A stretch of DNA of 64,000 bases from Phycisphaeraceae bacterium (GCA_020851465.1 JADZCR010000005.1:1-64000); one strand, 5' to 3'; shown: positions 32,712 to 42,041, counted from the first letter of the stretch. The notes: generated from the sequence alone by a model not told the origin. Numbers and translations: made by a program.

Positions 32712-33763
32712 AGTGATGCAAGCTTAGCTTCGCGACCGGTTGATGCTGAGACGTGGACAGCTTCGACTTTTTTCATATACGCCAAACCCTCGGAAAAGTC
32801 GGGATTCATCCCGATGCGGGATGTCCCGCCTGATTGTGAGCTGTGGATACTGGCGATGAAATCTTCTTCGACCCGCCAACCGCGTTGGAGCGAGTCGGGC
32901 ACAATCACAGGTTTGAGAGGTTGGCCTGCGGCTGCCCATTCGATGGTCTGGCCGAACGTGTACCTGAGCGTGCCTTGACGCCCCCAGATGGTGAGTGAGT
33001 CACCCAGTGTCGTCCTGTCGGATGCGAGGCCAAGATGATGCTCAACCGCGACCGCGCCATTTTCGAGTTGCCCGCAGATCGTCACGACTTGAGGGACATC
33101 AATGGACACACTCTGGCCGGCGGAGTGTTTGATGGCGACAGGTGTGGCTGTGCAGGCGGTGAGCCGTTCGTATGGCCCCACCCAGGCGTTGAGCGTCTCG
33201 GCGTAGATGCCCACAGCCATGACTTGATTTCCGCTGAATTCGCGGAGTTCCCGCCAATGGACGGCATCGGTCTGGAGATTCGCTCCGCTGTGGCTCAGAA
33301 GCTCAACGGAGTAGATGTCACCCATTTCGCCGCGTGAAAGCAGGTTGCGCACAAACGGCTCGAATGGCATGCGTGACGGCGGCGGGCAAATCTGACTTAC
33401 AAGGGTTGGGTGTGCTTTGGCGGCGGCGAGCATCGCTCTTGCTTCCGCGAGGTTCATAGCCATCCGCGCCTGACAGAAAACGTGCTTGCCTGCTTCTAGT
33501 GCGGCGATGGACATCTCACAATGCGTGTACGGCCAGGTACCGATGAATACGGCATCGAGGTCAGACTGCTTGAGAAGCTCGCGCCAATCATCAATAACCC
33601 TGGGGATACCAAAATCTCTGGCGACAGCCTGAGCGCTGGCGCGACCACGATTGCTGACAGCGACGATTTTCACGCCCGCGAGTTTTTGCAGGTTAGGCAG
33701 GTGACGCGCCCGGGCGATGCTGCCGGCACCGATAAATCCGATACGGATGGTTGGAGTAGTCAT
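32708..33763 (-). CDS. Gfo/Idh/MocA-family protein lacking usual catalytic residues
   Basis: 351 residues. The N-terminal Rossmann fold is intact (IRIGFIGAGSIARARHLPNLQKL, then IVAVSNRG), followed by the alpha/beta C-domain. In active family members a Lys in EKP and a downstream Asp/His act on the substrate; here the EKPMA position reads CQARMAMN and the usual (D)xGSHxxD segment reads AVGIYAETLNAW, so both are replaced. The protein may be a non-redox binder or use a different mechanism; the CQAR variant is one I associate with a subfamily rather than a decayed gene, since the rest of the frame is intact. ATG 33763 begins the homology. It overlaps the small gene downstream by 4 bp. Confidence 0.82.
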   Translation of the reverse strand: MTTPTIRIGFIGAGSIARARHLPNLQKLAGVKIVAVSNRGRASAQAVARDFGIPRVIDDWRELLKQSDLDAVFIGTWPYTHCEMSIAALEAGKHVFCQARMAMNLAEARAMLAAAKAHPTLVSQICPPPSRMPFEPFVRNLLSRGEMGDIYSVELLSHSGANLQTDAVHWRELREFSGNQVMAVGIYAETLNAWVGPYERLTACTATPVAIKHSAGQSVSIDVPQVVTICGQLENGAVAVEHHLGLASDRTTLGDSLTIWGRQGTLRYTFGQTIEWAAAGQPLKPVIVPDSLQRGWRVEEDFIASIHSSQSGGTSRIGMNPDFSEGLAYMKKVEAVHVSASTGREAKLASL

Positions 33764-33891
33764 GCCCGAAAAGTTTATGCTGGAGAAGACGGATGCGTTG
33801 ATCGAGAATGCAGGCAGCATCCAGAGAAACTCATCGAGATTCTAGCAATCACGTGTGCTAAACCCGTCAGACATGATCTAAGATTGAGTCA

Positions 33892-34656
33892 ATGAGAACT
33901 TTGTTTCAAAGCTGGCGTTTCGGTGTTTGTGGCGTTGCCGGCCTGATGGGTTGGTGTGTGCTGTTGTTGTGGGGGCAGTCGCCTGCTGCTCCGCCGCCTG
34001 CCGCGACATCGCCCGCAACGACTCCCGCGACCCTGCCGGCACAGGGCTTACCGCACATCAGCATTGATCGACAGCATCGCACGATAGATCTTGAGGCGAC
34101 GGTCGTGCTTCGCGAGGCGAAATGGCTCGAACTGCTGGCCTGTTCACCCAAATCACGAGAACACGAGTCCATTCTCACGGTGCCAGCCCGTCCCAGCCAC
34201 ATCCATGTTGCGCTGCTGATGCTGGGTCTTGAGGCCGGCTCCCCGATGCGCAGTTGGCTTGAAGGTGATGAGGCCAAGTGGTCTCCGCCGCATGGCCCGA
34301 AAGTTCGTATCACCATTCTTTATGAGGAGAGCGGAAAGCGGGTCGAGGTGCCCGCCAATGAATGGATTATCAATCAGAACACTCATGAGCCGATGAAGGG
34401 CAACATCTGGCTCTTTGCCGGCTCAGCGATCGGCGAGGTCGAAGGCGAAAAAGTTTATTACGCGGACCTTAATGGCACGGTGGTTTCGCTGGTGAATTTT
34501 GGTGACGACCTGCTCTCGCGTGATACGACGATGACCAACGATGATGATAATTCCACCTGGGGCACGCGCACTGAAAAGATTCCGCCGGTCGGAACGAAAG
34601 TCACGCTTCGATTGACGCCGGTGGATGAGCCGACGACGAAGCCGGCTGCTCAGTAG
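33892..34656 (+). CDS. Exported YdjY-domain protein
   Basis: 254 residues. Signal anchor/peptide at residues 8-28 (WRFGVCGVAGLMGWCVLLLWG), a Pro/Ala/Thr linker to about 50, then a YdjY-like domain: IDLEATVVLREAKWLELLACSPKSREHES and PSHIHVALLMLGLEAGSPM, which is the conserved core of that exported family. A predicted insertion NDDDNSTWGTRTEKIPP precedes the end. Function of YdjY domains is not known to me beyond frequent occurrence in planctomycete exported proteins. Confidence 0.72.
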   Translation: MRTLFQSWRFGVCGVAGLMGWCVLLLWGQSPAAPPPAATSPATTPATLPAQGLPHISIDRQHRTIDLEATVVLREAKWLELLACSPKSREHESILTVPARPSHIHVALLMLGLEAGSPMRSWLEGDEAKWSPPHGPKVRITILYEESGKRVEVPANEWIINQNTHEPMKGNIWLFAGSAIGEVEGEKVYYADLNGTVVSLVNFGDDLLSRDTTMTNDDDNSTWGTRTEKIPPVGTKVTLRLTPVDEPTTKPAAQ

Positions 34657-34891
34657 CTCATCATTCATTTCTGTCCGTGTTTGGGAAAGTAACAGGATTG
34701 CGGCTGGATCGGCTGGCGGCATAACCGTTACACACCGGCGAGCCGGAAAAGTTTCGCTCAAGTTCCAAACTTTGCAGGGTTATCTGCATTGCAGAAGTTG
34801 CACACGAATTGAATCCTTTCGCTCGCGTGCCTGTGGCGCGTTCCGGGTCAGGGCCGGAGAGATACCGGTCGAGGGCTGAAAGGGTATTCGC

Positions 34892-36973
34892 GTGAACGAA
34901 TCACTACGAAGCTGGATGAGCTATGAAAATCAATCCCAGTGGCCGCGCGTGGGTGTAATGAAACGGCCATCCACGCGCCGGCTGCTGAATGCGTTCGCGC
35001 CAGTCGCCGGGAGCGAGTTGGAACCGCTTGAGCCGCGCGTAATGATGGCGGCAACGCCGATCGACGCCAATGACCAGATCCGTGAAGCGGTCGTTGCGGG
35101 CGTCATGTCCACCACACGGGTTATTTCAGGCACCATGGATGCCACCACCGATGTGGACATGATTTCATTTGACGTATCCACTGGACAGACGATCTCGATG
35201 GATGTCGATCGCAGGTCCGGCACCATTGATTCGTACTTGCGGCTTTTCAATTCACTGGGTGAACAGATCGCGTTTAATGACAACGCAGCTGCTCCAGGTG
35301 AAGCTGCCGGTAAAGATTCATACCTGACCTATACCTTCTCGACCGGAGGACGGTACTACGTCGCGGTCTCCGCATCAGGTAACACAGGCTATTCAGCCAT
35401 CACCGGTCTGGGTGACGTATCGGGTAAAGGCAAAGGAACCTACAAACTCACGCTCAGCAAGGTTGACGGTCCAACGGATACCGCTGGCAATACCCTTGCT
35501 GACGCCCGCAACCTGGGCACGATCAGCAGCGGCTACACGCTCAGCGAAGCACTCAACACATCGGACCATGACGATTTCTTCAAGTTTTCCGTCACCTCGG
35601 CGATGAACGCCACGATCAACCTTTCGGGTCTAAGCTCCAATGCTGATCTCCAGTTCATCGCTGACGCCAACGGTAACGGCGTGGCCGACCCGGGTGAAGT
35701 TCTGGCATCAAGCGCACTGACGGGTACGGGCACGGAGACGATGCAGAAGTCGCTGACTGCGGGCACCTATTACGTGCGGGTGTACAACAGCGGTTCGAAT
35801 ACCGGTTATGCGCTGAGCCTTTCGCTAACCGCGCCGGCTCCTGCCCCGACACCAGCTCCAGAACCCACGCCGACCCCGACTCCAACTCCGACTCCTGCAC
35901 CTGAGCCTGGCACGGATTGGTTCAGCAGCAATCTCTTTGATAGCGGCATCGTGACGGTCGCCCGCAGCCTGTTTACCGATGGCTCCTTCAATCGCGGCGA
36001 CATGATTAACATCCTCGCCACCGCGGGCAGCGATGACGGCGTCGTGGACGCCAACGAGTTGGCGGACCTGCGCAAGATCGTGGCGAGTGCTTCGACTTTC
36101 GGCATGGCTGACTACGTGAAAGTTCTTGCCGGCAAGATCGTCAATGGCTCGGTCGCGAATGCGACCTACCTCGGCTCGTCTCTGGGAAATCTGGCGTCGG
36201 GGAGCAGCGCGGGGCAGCTCGGCAAACTCGTCGATAAGTGGTTCCTCGGTGCTGATCATCCGGTCGCTAAATCACCCGGCGGTGCGACCTACACCTATCA
36301 GTACGTGGCCGGGTCACTCTTTCAAAATGGCATCGCTTATACCGACATCCGTCAGGGAACCGTCGGAGACTGCTACCTGCTGGCTACGATGGGTTCGATC
36401 GCGCTGAACTCGCCGTCATCGATCCAGAACATGATCATCGACAACGGCGATCAAACCTACACCATTCGCTTTTACAACAACAGCGTGGCGGATTTCGTGA
36501 CGGTGGACCGCTACCTGCCTGTGGATAGCGGCGGTCGCCTCATTTTTGCCAACATGGGGGCGGCTTACACCAACGCGGGTAACGAGCTTTGGGTGCCGCT
36601 CATCGAAAAAGCCTACGCCCAAGCCAACGAGATGAAGTGGCTCGGTCAGGACGGGACCAACTCGTATCAAGGCATTTCCGGCGGCTGGATGGGAACGGTT
36701 TACACCCAGATGCTCAACAGGCCTTCCTCGACTCAGATGTTCAGCACCGAAAGTGCCCTGACTACGATGCTCTCCTCCGGCAAGATGATCACCGCCGGCT
36801 CGAAGTCATCAGGTACAACCAATGGCGTCATCGCCAACCACGCCTACATCATCACCGGCTACGACTCGACCACAAAAACCTTCTCGCTTTACAACCCCTG
36901 GGGAACGAATCAGCCTCCGGCTCTGAACTTCACGCAACTGATGGCTAACTTCAACTACACCGCGGCTGCGTAA
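34892..36973 (+). CDS. Secreted calpain-like (C2) cysteine protease with PPC domains and LEPR N-terminus
   Basis: 693 residues. An unusual N-terminus with LEPLEPRVMM (about residues 43-53) matches the planctomycete LEPR signature of exported proteins. Two bacterial PPC beta-sandwich domains follow (about 70-185 and 195-310), then a Pro/Thr linker (APAPTPAPEPTPTPTPTPTP) and a region DGSFNRGDMINILATAGSDDG...DANEL resembling an EF-hand/dockerin-like segment. The C-terminal ~230 residues are a calpain protease core: RQGTVGDCYLLATMGSIA with Cys 494, NHAYIITGYD with His 650 and LYNPWGTNQ with Asn 668, i.e. a complete Cys-His-Asn triad. GTG 34892 has AAGGG 9 bp upstream; ATG 34916 or 34958 are alternatives. 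Probably a secreted, possibly Ca2+-responsive protease. Confidence 0.85.
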   Translation: MNESLRSWMSYENQSQWPRVGVMKRPSTRRLLNAFAPVAGSELEPLEPRVMMAATPIDANDQIREAVVAGVMSTTRVISGTMDATTDVDMISFDVSTGQTISMDVDRRSGTIDSYLRLFNSLGEQIAFNDNAAAPGEAAGKDSYLTYTFSTGGRYYVAVSASGNTGYSAITGLGDVSGKGKGTYKLTLSKVDGPTDTAGNTLADARNLGTISSGYTLSEALNTSDHDDFFKFSVTSAMNATINLSGLSSNADLQFIADANGNGVADPGEVLASSALTGTGTETMQKSLTAGTYYVRVYNSGSNTGYALSLSLTAPAPAPTPAPEPTPTPTPTPTPAPEPGTDWFSSNLFDSGIVTVARSLFTDGSFNRGDMINILATAGSDDGVVDANELADLRKIVASASTFGMADYVKVLAGKIVNGSVANATYLGSSLGNLASGSSAGQLGKLVDKWFLGADHPVAKSPGGATYTYQYVAGSLFQNGIAYTDIRQGTVGDCYLLATMGSIALNSPSSIQNMIIDNGDQTYTIRFYNNSVADFVTVDRYLPVDSGGRLIFANMGAAYTNAGNELWVPLIEKAYAQANEMKWLGQDGTNSYQGISGGWMGTVYTQMLNRPSSTQMFSTESALTTMLSSGKMITAGSKSSGTTNGVIANHAYIITGYDSTTKTFSLYNPWGTNQPPALNFTQLMANFNYTAAA

Positions 36974-37082
36974 ACCTTGCAGCAGGCGTGCGGATGGGAA
37001 CCTCGTCGCGGTGAGGGTTGCAGTGGACTGATCGTGGAACTGTCCGCCTGTTGTATCATGCGGCCGTCACGGGACGTGCCGC

Positions 37083-37958
37083 ATGGGGTTCGATATCAAC
37101 GGCATCACGTTTCTGCTTGCCGCTCGCGCTGCAGGTGTGCGATTCGCACGCACTGCGATGATCGGCAGGCAGAGCCTGCACATCACAGCCACTCATCTCA
37201 ATGACCGGCTGCGACGTTTTGGTATTACCAAGACCCCGGATGCTAAGACTCTGCTGACTGCGGAACAGGGTTACTCAGAGCCTTTGCTCAAGCTGATCGG
37301 AGCTGAAAGTGTCACCTCGGTTGATGCATCGTCGTATGAGGGGGCCTCTGTTGTTCATGACATGAACCAGCCGATCGCGCACGAACATCACGATCAGTAC
37401 TCCGTGGTGATCGACGGCGGTTCACTGGAACACGTTTTCAACTTCCCGCAGGCGATACGTAATTGCATGACGATGATTGCGCCGGGGGGGCATTTCCTGG
37501 GTATCACGCCGGCGAACAACCTGTTTGGCCACGGTTTTTATCAGTTTAGCCCGGAGCTTTTTTATCGAGTATTCTCCGCGGAAGCTGGCTTTGCAGTGGA
37601 GCGGATGTACGTCGTTGAGTATGCCCCGGATGCGTCGTGGATGGCGGTGCGCGATCCCGCTGTTGTGAAGAAGCGTGTCACGCTGACCAATGCGTTTCCG
37701 ACTTACCTGATGGTACAGGCTCGTCGGGTGGATGTTTCCAGGTCATTGATGCGGACGCCGCAACAGAGCGATTATGTTGCGGAGTGGTCGGGATCTGCCG
37801 CTGTGCCGTCTGATCCCAGGAAGCGCATGGGTGTGCATTGGCGACTGAAAAAGCTGGCACGTCAGGTGACGCCCGGGTCGAGGCGCACGAGATTCAATCC
37901 GGAGTTTTTTCAAGCGGTGACTCTGGATCAACTCGTCAAGGGTAAACCGCTCACATAG
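37083..37958 (+). CDS. Methyltransferase-like protein
   Basis: 291 residues. The middle resembles a class I SAM-dependent methyltransferase without a classic GxGxG loop: VTSVDASSYEGASVVHDMNQPI (nucleotide-site region), HHDQYSVVIDGGSLEHVFNFPQAIRNCMTMIAPGGHFLGITPANNLFGHGFYQFSPEL. Similar sequences occur near polysaccharide and exopolymer genes. The C-terminal 70 residues are basic (KRMGVHWRLKKLARQVTPGSRRTRF). Substrate unknown; the methyltransferase fold is a pattern-based call. It precedes the sugar dehydrogenase gene by 22 bp and may be co-transcribed. Confidence 0.62.
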   Translation: MGFDINGITFLLAARAAGVRFARTAMIGRQSLHITATHLNDRLRRFGITKTPDAKTLLTAEQGYSEPLLKLIGAESVTSVDASSYEGASVVHDMNQPIAHEHHDQYSVVIDGGSLEHVFNFPQAIRNCMTMIAPGGHFLGITPANNLFGHGFYQFSPELFYRVFSAEAGFAVERMYVVEYAPDASWMAVRDPAVVKKRVTLTNAFPTYLMVQARRVDVSRSLMRTPQQSDYVAEWSGSAAVPSDPRKRMGVHWRLKKLARQVTPGSRRTRFNPEFFQAVTLDQLVKGKPLT

Positions 37959-37980
37959 GACCTTGCCCTACAATCCCGTC

Positions 37981-39162
37981 ATGAAATCCAAATCAGTCAC
38001 CGTGGCCGCGATGATGCTGTTGCAGCTTTTGCTAGCTGTTCCGAGTGTCATTGCGGCGAAGTCGCCGGTTCACGTCATCAATGCTTTCCCGAAGCTGCGG
38101 CTTCATGGGCCGCTATTTCTGACCTACCCGCCTGATGGGACGGATCGGATTTTCGTAGTTGAGCAAGGCGGGCGGATTCTCTGGTTTGAAAACAGGCCCG
38201 ATGTGACGGAATCCCATGTCGCCATCGACTTTCGCGACAAGGTACGAGCCGGCGGCGAGGAAGGATTACTGGGCTTCGCATTTCACCCGAAGTTCAAGGA
38301 AAACCATCAGGTGGTGCTGCACTACACGGCCCACGATATGCCGCGGCGTAATGTCATCTCTCGATTCAAAATGGATCCGAAAAATGAAACCATCGATCCC
38401 GCCAGCGAAGAAATTTTGCTGGAGGTCCGGCAGCCCTGGGCTAACCACAACGGCGGAATGACAGCGTTTGGCCCGGATGGATTTCTCTACCTTTCCCTCG
38501 GAGACGGCGGCTCAGGCGGTGATCCTCATAACAACGGACAGAAGCTCGACACGATGCTGGGAAAAATTCTCCGCATCGACATCGATCACCCGTCAAGCGA
38601 TGGTACGAAGAAATACACAATTCCAAAGGACAACCCGTTTCCCGATGGCGCAACCCCGGAAATCTACGCTTACGGTTTGCGCAATGTGTGGCGTTTTTCC
38701 TTTGATCGAAAAAACGGCACGCTTTGGGCCGGCGACGTAGGGCAAAACTTGTGGGAGGAGATAGACATCATCAGGCGCGGCGGCAACTACGGCTGGCGCA
38801 TTCGCGAAGGGATGCACGACTATAACGTGCCGTCGGGAGTAAAACCCGCCGGGTTGAAACTGGTCGAGCCGGTGGTCGAGCATCATCACCGTGAAGCCAT
38901 CAGCATTACTGGCGGATATGTGTATCGAGGCAAAAAGATTCCGGCGCTTTCAGGACAGTACATCTATGGGGATTTCGGATCAGGGCTGATCTGGGCACTT
39001 AATGCTGCGGATGCGGAAGCTGGACGAGAGGTGAGCCCTGCGTATCTCGGTGAGGTGCCTGCGATCGCAAGTTTCGGTGAAGACCGCGACGGCGAGGTTT
39101 ATGTCGTTTCGCTTGGCGGGCGGATTATGAAGTTTGAACCCGTGAGTGACGACGGGGAATAA
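37981..39162 (+). CDS. Exported PQQ-dependent sugar dehydrogenase (Ylii/GdhB-like propeller)
   Basis: 393 residues with a signal peptide (SVTVAAMMLLQLLLAVPSVIAA). Residues ~35-385 form a six-bladed glucose/sorbosone dehydrogenase propeller: IFVVEQGGRILWF, EEGLLGFAFHPKF, WANHNGGMTAFGPDGFLYLSLGDGGSGGDPHNNGQ, LGKILRIDID, YGLRNVWRFSFDRK, WAGDVGQNLWEEID. Soluble members oxidise sugars in the periplasm with PQQ; whether this one binds PQQ cannot be told from sequence alone. Its stop is 10 bp from that of the convergent recJ. Confidence 0.88.
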   Translation: MKSKSVTVAAMMLLQLLLAVPSVIAAKSPVHVINAFPKLRLHGPLFLTYPPDGTDRIFVVEQGGRILWFENRPDVTESHVAIDFRDKVRAGGEEGLLGFAFHPKFKENHQVVLHYTAHDMPRRNVISRFKMDPKNETIDPASEEILLEVRQPWANHNGGMTAFGPDGFLYLSLGDGGSGGDPHNNGQKLDTMLGKILRIDIDHPSSDGTKKYTIPKDNPFPDGATPEIYAYGLRNVWRFSFDRKNGTLWAGDVGQNLWEEIDIIRRGGNYGWRIREGMHDYNVPSGVKPAGLKLVEPVVEHHHREAISITGGYVYRGKKIPALSGQYIYGDFGSGLIWALNAADAEAGREVSPAYLGEVPAIASFGEDRDGEVYVVSLGGRIMKFEPVSDDGE

Positions 39163-39172
39163 GCGACAGCTG

Positions 39173-40966
39173 TCACTGTCTGGGGACAATTCGCAGGTCT
39201 TTGATGTGCAATTCGGATTTGCTGACTCCCTGCCATTGAGAAATTTTCGGCTCGAATGCGATATCGATCTTCACGCCGGCGGGAAGTCGCGGCGCAAGTT
39301 CGCCTTGATTCCACGCGACAGCGCGCACGACTCGGGAATCTTGCCGCAGCATCAGGCTCAGGTGACTGCCGTTAGCCCCCATGCGATAGGCGTTTTGTTC
39401 GAGTATGACGCCACGAGCACAAAGTACCGGGCTGGGATTCGATGCGCCAAACGGTGCCAGTTTGTTTAACTGAGTGACAAGATCGAGGGTGATGTCTTCG
39501 AGTTCGCACTCGGCGTCGATCTCGAGAACGGCGATCAAGTCGCTCGTATCGAGGCGATTGTTGACGTAGGCCACCAGACTTTTACGAAATTCCTCGACGC
39601 GATTGACCGCGAGGCGCAGCCCGGCAGCCATCGCGTGGCCGCCATAGGTCGAAAGATGTGTGGCGCAGTGAGAAAAAGCCTCGTGAATGGAAATACCGTT
39701 GACGCTGCGTGCCGATCCGTGCGCTTCGCCGTCGTCGCCGCCCGGATAGCTCAGGAGCACGACCGGCCTGCTGAAAGTCTCGACAAGCCGGCTGGCAACG
39801 ATACCGACTACACCGGGGTGCCAGCCCTCTTTTCCCAGCACGATGGCGCGGCAATCAGCATGGTCAAATCCCTGCGCGATGACCATCTCCTTTGCTTCCT
39901 GAAAAATCACGCGCTCGGTGGCGCGGCGACGGTCGTTTTCCTGCGTCAGAAACTTGGCAATGGATATCGCCTCGTCCTGGCCTGCCGCGGTCAGCATGTG
40001 GACCGCCTGTCTGGCGTGCCCCATTCGACCGCATGCGTTCAAACGCGGTCCAAGCCCGAAGCCTACGTGATAGGCATCGATTTTTTCCTCCCGCAAACGG
40101 GAGGCGTCGATCAGCGCGTTGAGGCCGACGAAGCGTGTGTGCTTGATCTGTCCCAGACCAAAAGTTGTGATGACGCGATTTTCACCCACGAGTGGCACCA
40201 CGTCGGTGATGGTGCCTAACGCAGCCAGGCTGAGCAGATCAACCAGCAGTTCACGGAGGTGCTCCGGTACTTTTTCGCTGTTGCAGTAAACCTTGCAGAA
40301 CTGCCATGCGAGTTTGAATGCAACCCCCGCGCCGCAGAGGTGGGGGAAGGGATATTCCGAGCCCGGCAGCCGGGGATGCACCAGCGCATAGGCATCGGGC
40401 AGGTGATCAACGTGGAACTCATGATGATCGGTGATGATCAGATCCACACCCAATTCGCGGGCGACTCGTGCCGGCTCAACGGCAGTGATGCCGCAATCCA
40501 CGGAAATGATGAGAGGGCGGGATTCGCTTTCGACGATTTGTCGGATGGCGTCGGCGTGGATCCCGTAGCCTTCTTCAACACGATGCGGCACGTAGGTCGT
40601 GACCGCAGCGCCGACGGTGTGGAGTGTGTGCCAGAGGATCGAGCTGGCGGTAATGCCATCTACGTCATAGTCGCCGTAGATCACGATGCGCTGACCGTCT
40701 CGCACCGCCTGTGCGATACGGCAGGCGGCTCGATCCAGGCCGGGAATCTGGGCGGGGTCGTGGAGTTGCGTCAGTTTCGGAGCAAGGAATGGAACAGCTT
40801 GTTCAGCGGTTTTGATCCCTCGAAGAAGCAGCAGTTGGACGATCAGCGGATGTACACGCAGGGATTGGGCGAGGTTCCGCACGGCATCATTTTTTTGACC
40901 TGTCTCGATACTCGCCGCAGGGTTCGGACTCTCCGCCCCCGTTCGCATCCGCCAGCGTTTGAGCAT
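39173..40966 (-). CDS. recJ: Single-stranded-DNA-specific exonuclease RecJ
   Basis: 597 residues, DHH-family 5'-3' exonuclease used in recombination and repair. Motifs with two-metal ligands: IYGDYDVDGITA (DYDVD at 99-103), SVDCGITA, IITDHHEFH (DHH at 180-182), HPRLPGSEYPFPHLCGAG, and in the DHHA1 domain GKEGWHPGVVGIVASRL, GSARSVNGISIHEAFSHC and YGGHAMAAGLRL. ATG 40966 (MLKRWRM) is favoured because RecJ proteins usually start close to a KRW motif; the frame is open for a further 58 codons (in-frame ATG at 40981). Divergent from the pilin-like gene. Confidence 0.93.
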   Translation of the reverse strand: MLKRWRMRTGAESPNPAASIETGQKNDAVRNLAQSLRVHPLIVQLLLLRGIKTAEQAVPFLAPKLTQLHDPAQIPGLDRAACRIAQAVRDGQRIVIYGDYDVDGITASSILWHTLHTVGAAVTTYVPHRVEEGYGIHADAIRQIVESESRPLIISVDCGITAVEPARVARELGVDLIITDHHEFHVDHLPDAYALVHPRLPGSEYPFPHLCGAGVAFKLAWQFCKVYCNSEKVPEHLRELLVDLLSLAALGTITDVVPLVGENRVITTFGLGQIKHTRFVGLNALIDASRLREEKIDAYHVGFGLGPRLNACGRMGHARQAVHMLTAAGQDEAISIAKFLTQENDRRRATERVIFQEAKEMVIAQGFDHADCRAIVLGKEGWHPGVVGIVASRLVETFSRPVVLLSYPGGDDGEAHGSARSVNGISIHEAFSHCATHLSTYGGHAMAAGLRLAVNRVEEFRKSLVAYVNNRLDTSDLIAVLEIDAECELEDITLDLVTQLNKLAPFGASNPSPVLCARGVILEQNAYRMGANGSHLSLMLRQDSRVVRAVAWNQGELAPRLPAGVKIDIAFEPKISQWQGVSKSELHIKDLRIVPRQ

Positions 40967-41274
40967 CCCTGCTTCAAGCATGGCAGCATGATAACCCCCG
41001 TTATTGAAGGTGGCTCTCCCCGGTTCGCTCCTAGCAATTGTTGATGGAAAGAGACTTGAAGTCGGATCAGTTCCGAGAATGATTACCCAGTCGTCATAAA
41101 CAGCCACAGCCCACTGCAACCACTGCATTTTTCGCGGCAAAACGACTTGAAAGAGAACATGGAGCGTGTTCTTGCCAAGGTTACCTCAAGTTGCGCCGTC
41201 GATTGCCGATAAAAGCCAGACGGACAGCCCGCATGTTGTCTGCTGGATCATGTTTCTCGTGAGAGGGGAACTCA
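40967..41274. other. Divergent intergenic region, recJ / pilin-like gene
   Basis: About 308 bp. It must hold promoters for both genes but no hexamer pair is convincing. The recJ frame stays open through part of it without homology. GAGAGGGG at 41261-41268 is the ribosome-binding site of the pilin-like gene. Confidence 0.45.
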
Positions 41275-41715
41275 ATGGCACATACCAAGTCTTCCAAACG
41301 CGGCTTCACACTCATTGAGATTTTGATTGTTGTTGTGATTCTCGGTGTGCTTGCTTCGATCGTCATTCCTCAGTTCACCAGCGCGACTGACAGCAGCCGC
41401 GAAAACACGCTCAAAATGGACCTGCATCGTATCCGCACGCAGTTGATTCTTTACCAGCAGCAGCACAACGGGAATTACCCGACAGTGGCGGATTTTGTGG
41501 CCCAGATGACGCAGGCGTCTAATACCGCAGGCGATACCGCTGCTCCGGGAACCGCAGGGTACCCGCACGGCCCGTACATTCAGCAGATGCCGTTGAATCC
41601 CTGGACCTCAACCCGCGATATAGGAAACGGTGCTGCGGGTTCCAGTGCGTGGTACTTCGACCCGTCCATCGGGGACTTCCGCGCCAACGACTCCGCGCAG
41701 TCCCGAACCTACTGA
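41275..41715 (+). CDS. Type IV pilin / type II pseudopilin-like protein
   Basis: 146 residues. A short basic leader MAHTKSSKRG is followed directly by FTLIEILIVVVILGVLASIVIPQF, the prepilin peptidase site (cleavage after Gly 10, Glu at +5) and the hydrophobic helix. The rest is a small GspG/PilE-like globular domain with ENTLKMDLHRIRTQLILYQQQHNGNYPT and PYIQQMPLNPW, resembling the major pseudopilin GspG or planctomycete pilin-like proteins. GAGAGGGG precedes ATG 41275, and a strong terminator follows, so it is a single-gene unit. No secretion ATPase or prepilin peptidase is adjacent. Confidence 0.9.
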   Translation: MAHTKSSKRGFTLIEILIVVVILGVLASIVIPQFTSATDSSRENTLKMDLHRIRTQLILYQQQHNGNYPTVADFVAQMTQASNTAGDTAAPGTAGYPHGPYIQQMPLNPWTSTRDIGNGAAGSSAWYFDPSIGDFRANDSAQSRTY

Positions 41716-41739
41716 CCGACACTCGACCGCTACGACATC

Positions 41740-41772
41740 AAACACCCAGCTATTTATGGATGGGTGTTTTTT
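41740..41772 (+). terminator. Rho-independent terminator of the pilin-like gene
   Basis: Perfect 9-bp stem AAACACCCA (41740-41748) / TGGGTGTTT (41761-41769), 12-nt loop, then a T-run to 41772. It lies 24 bp after the stop codon. Confidence 0.9.
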
Positions 41773-41813
41773 ATCAGCATCGCTCCGCCTAAGATGTTTC
41801 GACGGAGTGACTC

Positions 41814-42041
41814 ATGGCCTTATACAACTTTCACCGCGTGTTGATCCTGGCCTTTGTCGCCTTCGCCATAGGCTTTGGATATTTTGCAATTCATCGCTTG
41901 AAGATTGAGACCGATGGCGCTCGCGGTCCGTACTACATCATGCTCGTGGTGTCAGTGATCGTCGGAGCAGCGATGCTCGGCTACTTTTTTTACTTCAACC
42001 GCCGCCTTTGCCAACGTCAGAAAAATCAGAAGATTTCGTAA
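41814..42041 (+). CDS. Small two-helix membrane protein
   Basis: 75 residues. Hydrophobic segments at about 8-26 (RVLILAFVAFAIGFGYFAI) and 42-60 (YYIMLVVSVIVGAAMLGYFFYF), with a basic C-terminal tail (RRLCQRQKNQ). GGAG lies 7 bp before ATG 41814. It starts 41 bp beyond the pilin-gene terminator, so it has its own promoter. Function unknown. Confidence 0.68.
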   Translation: MALYNFHRVLILAFVAFAIGFGYFAIHRLKIETDGARGPYYIMLVVSVIVGAAMLGYFFYFNRRLCQRQKNQKIS

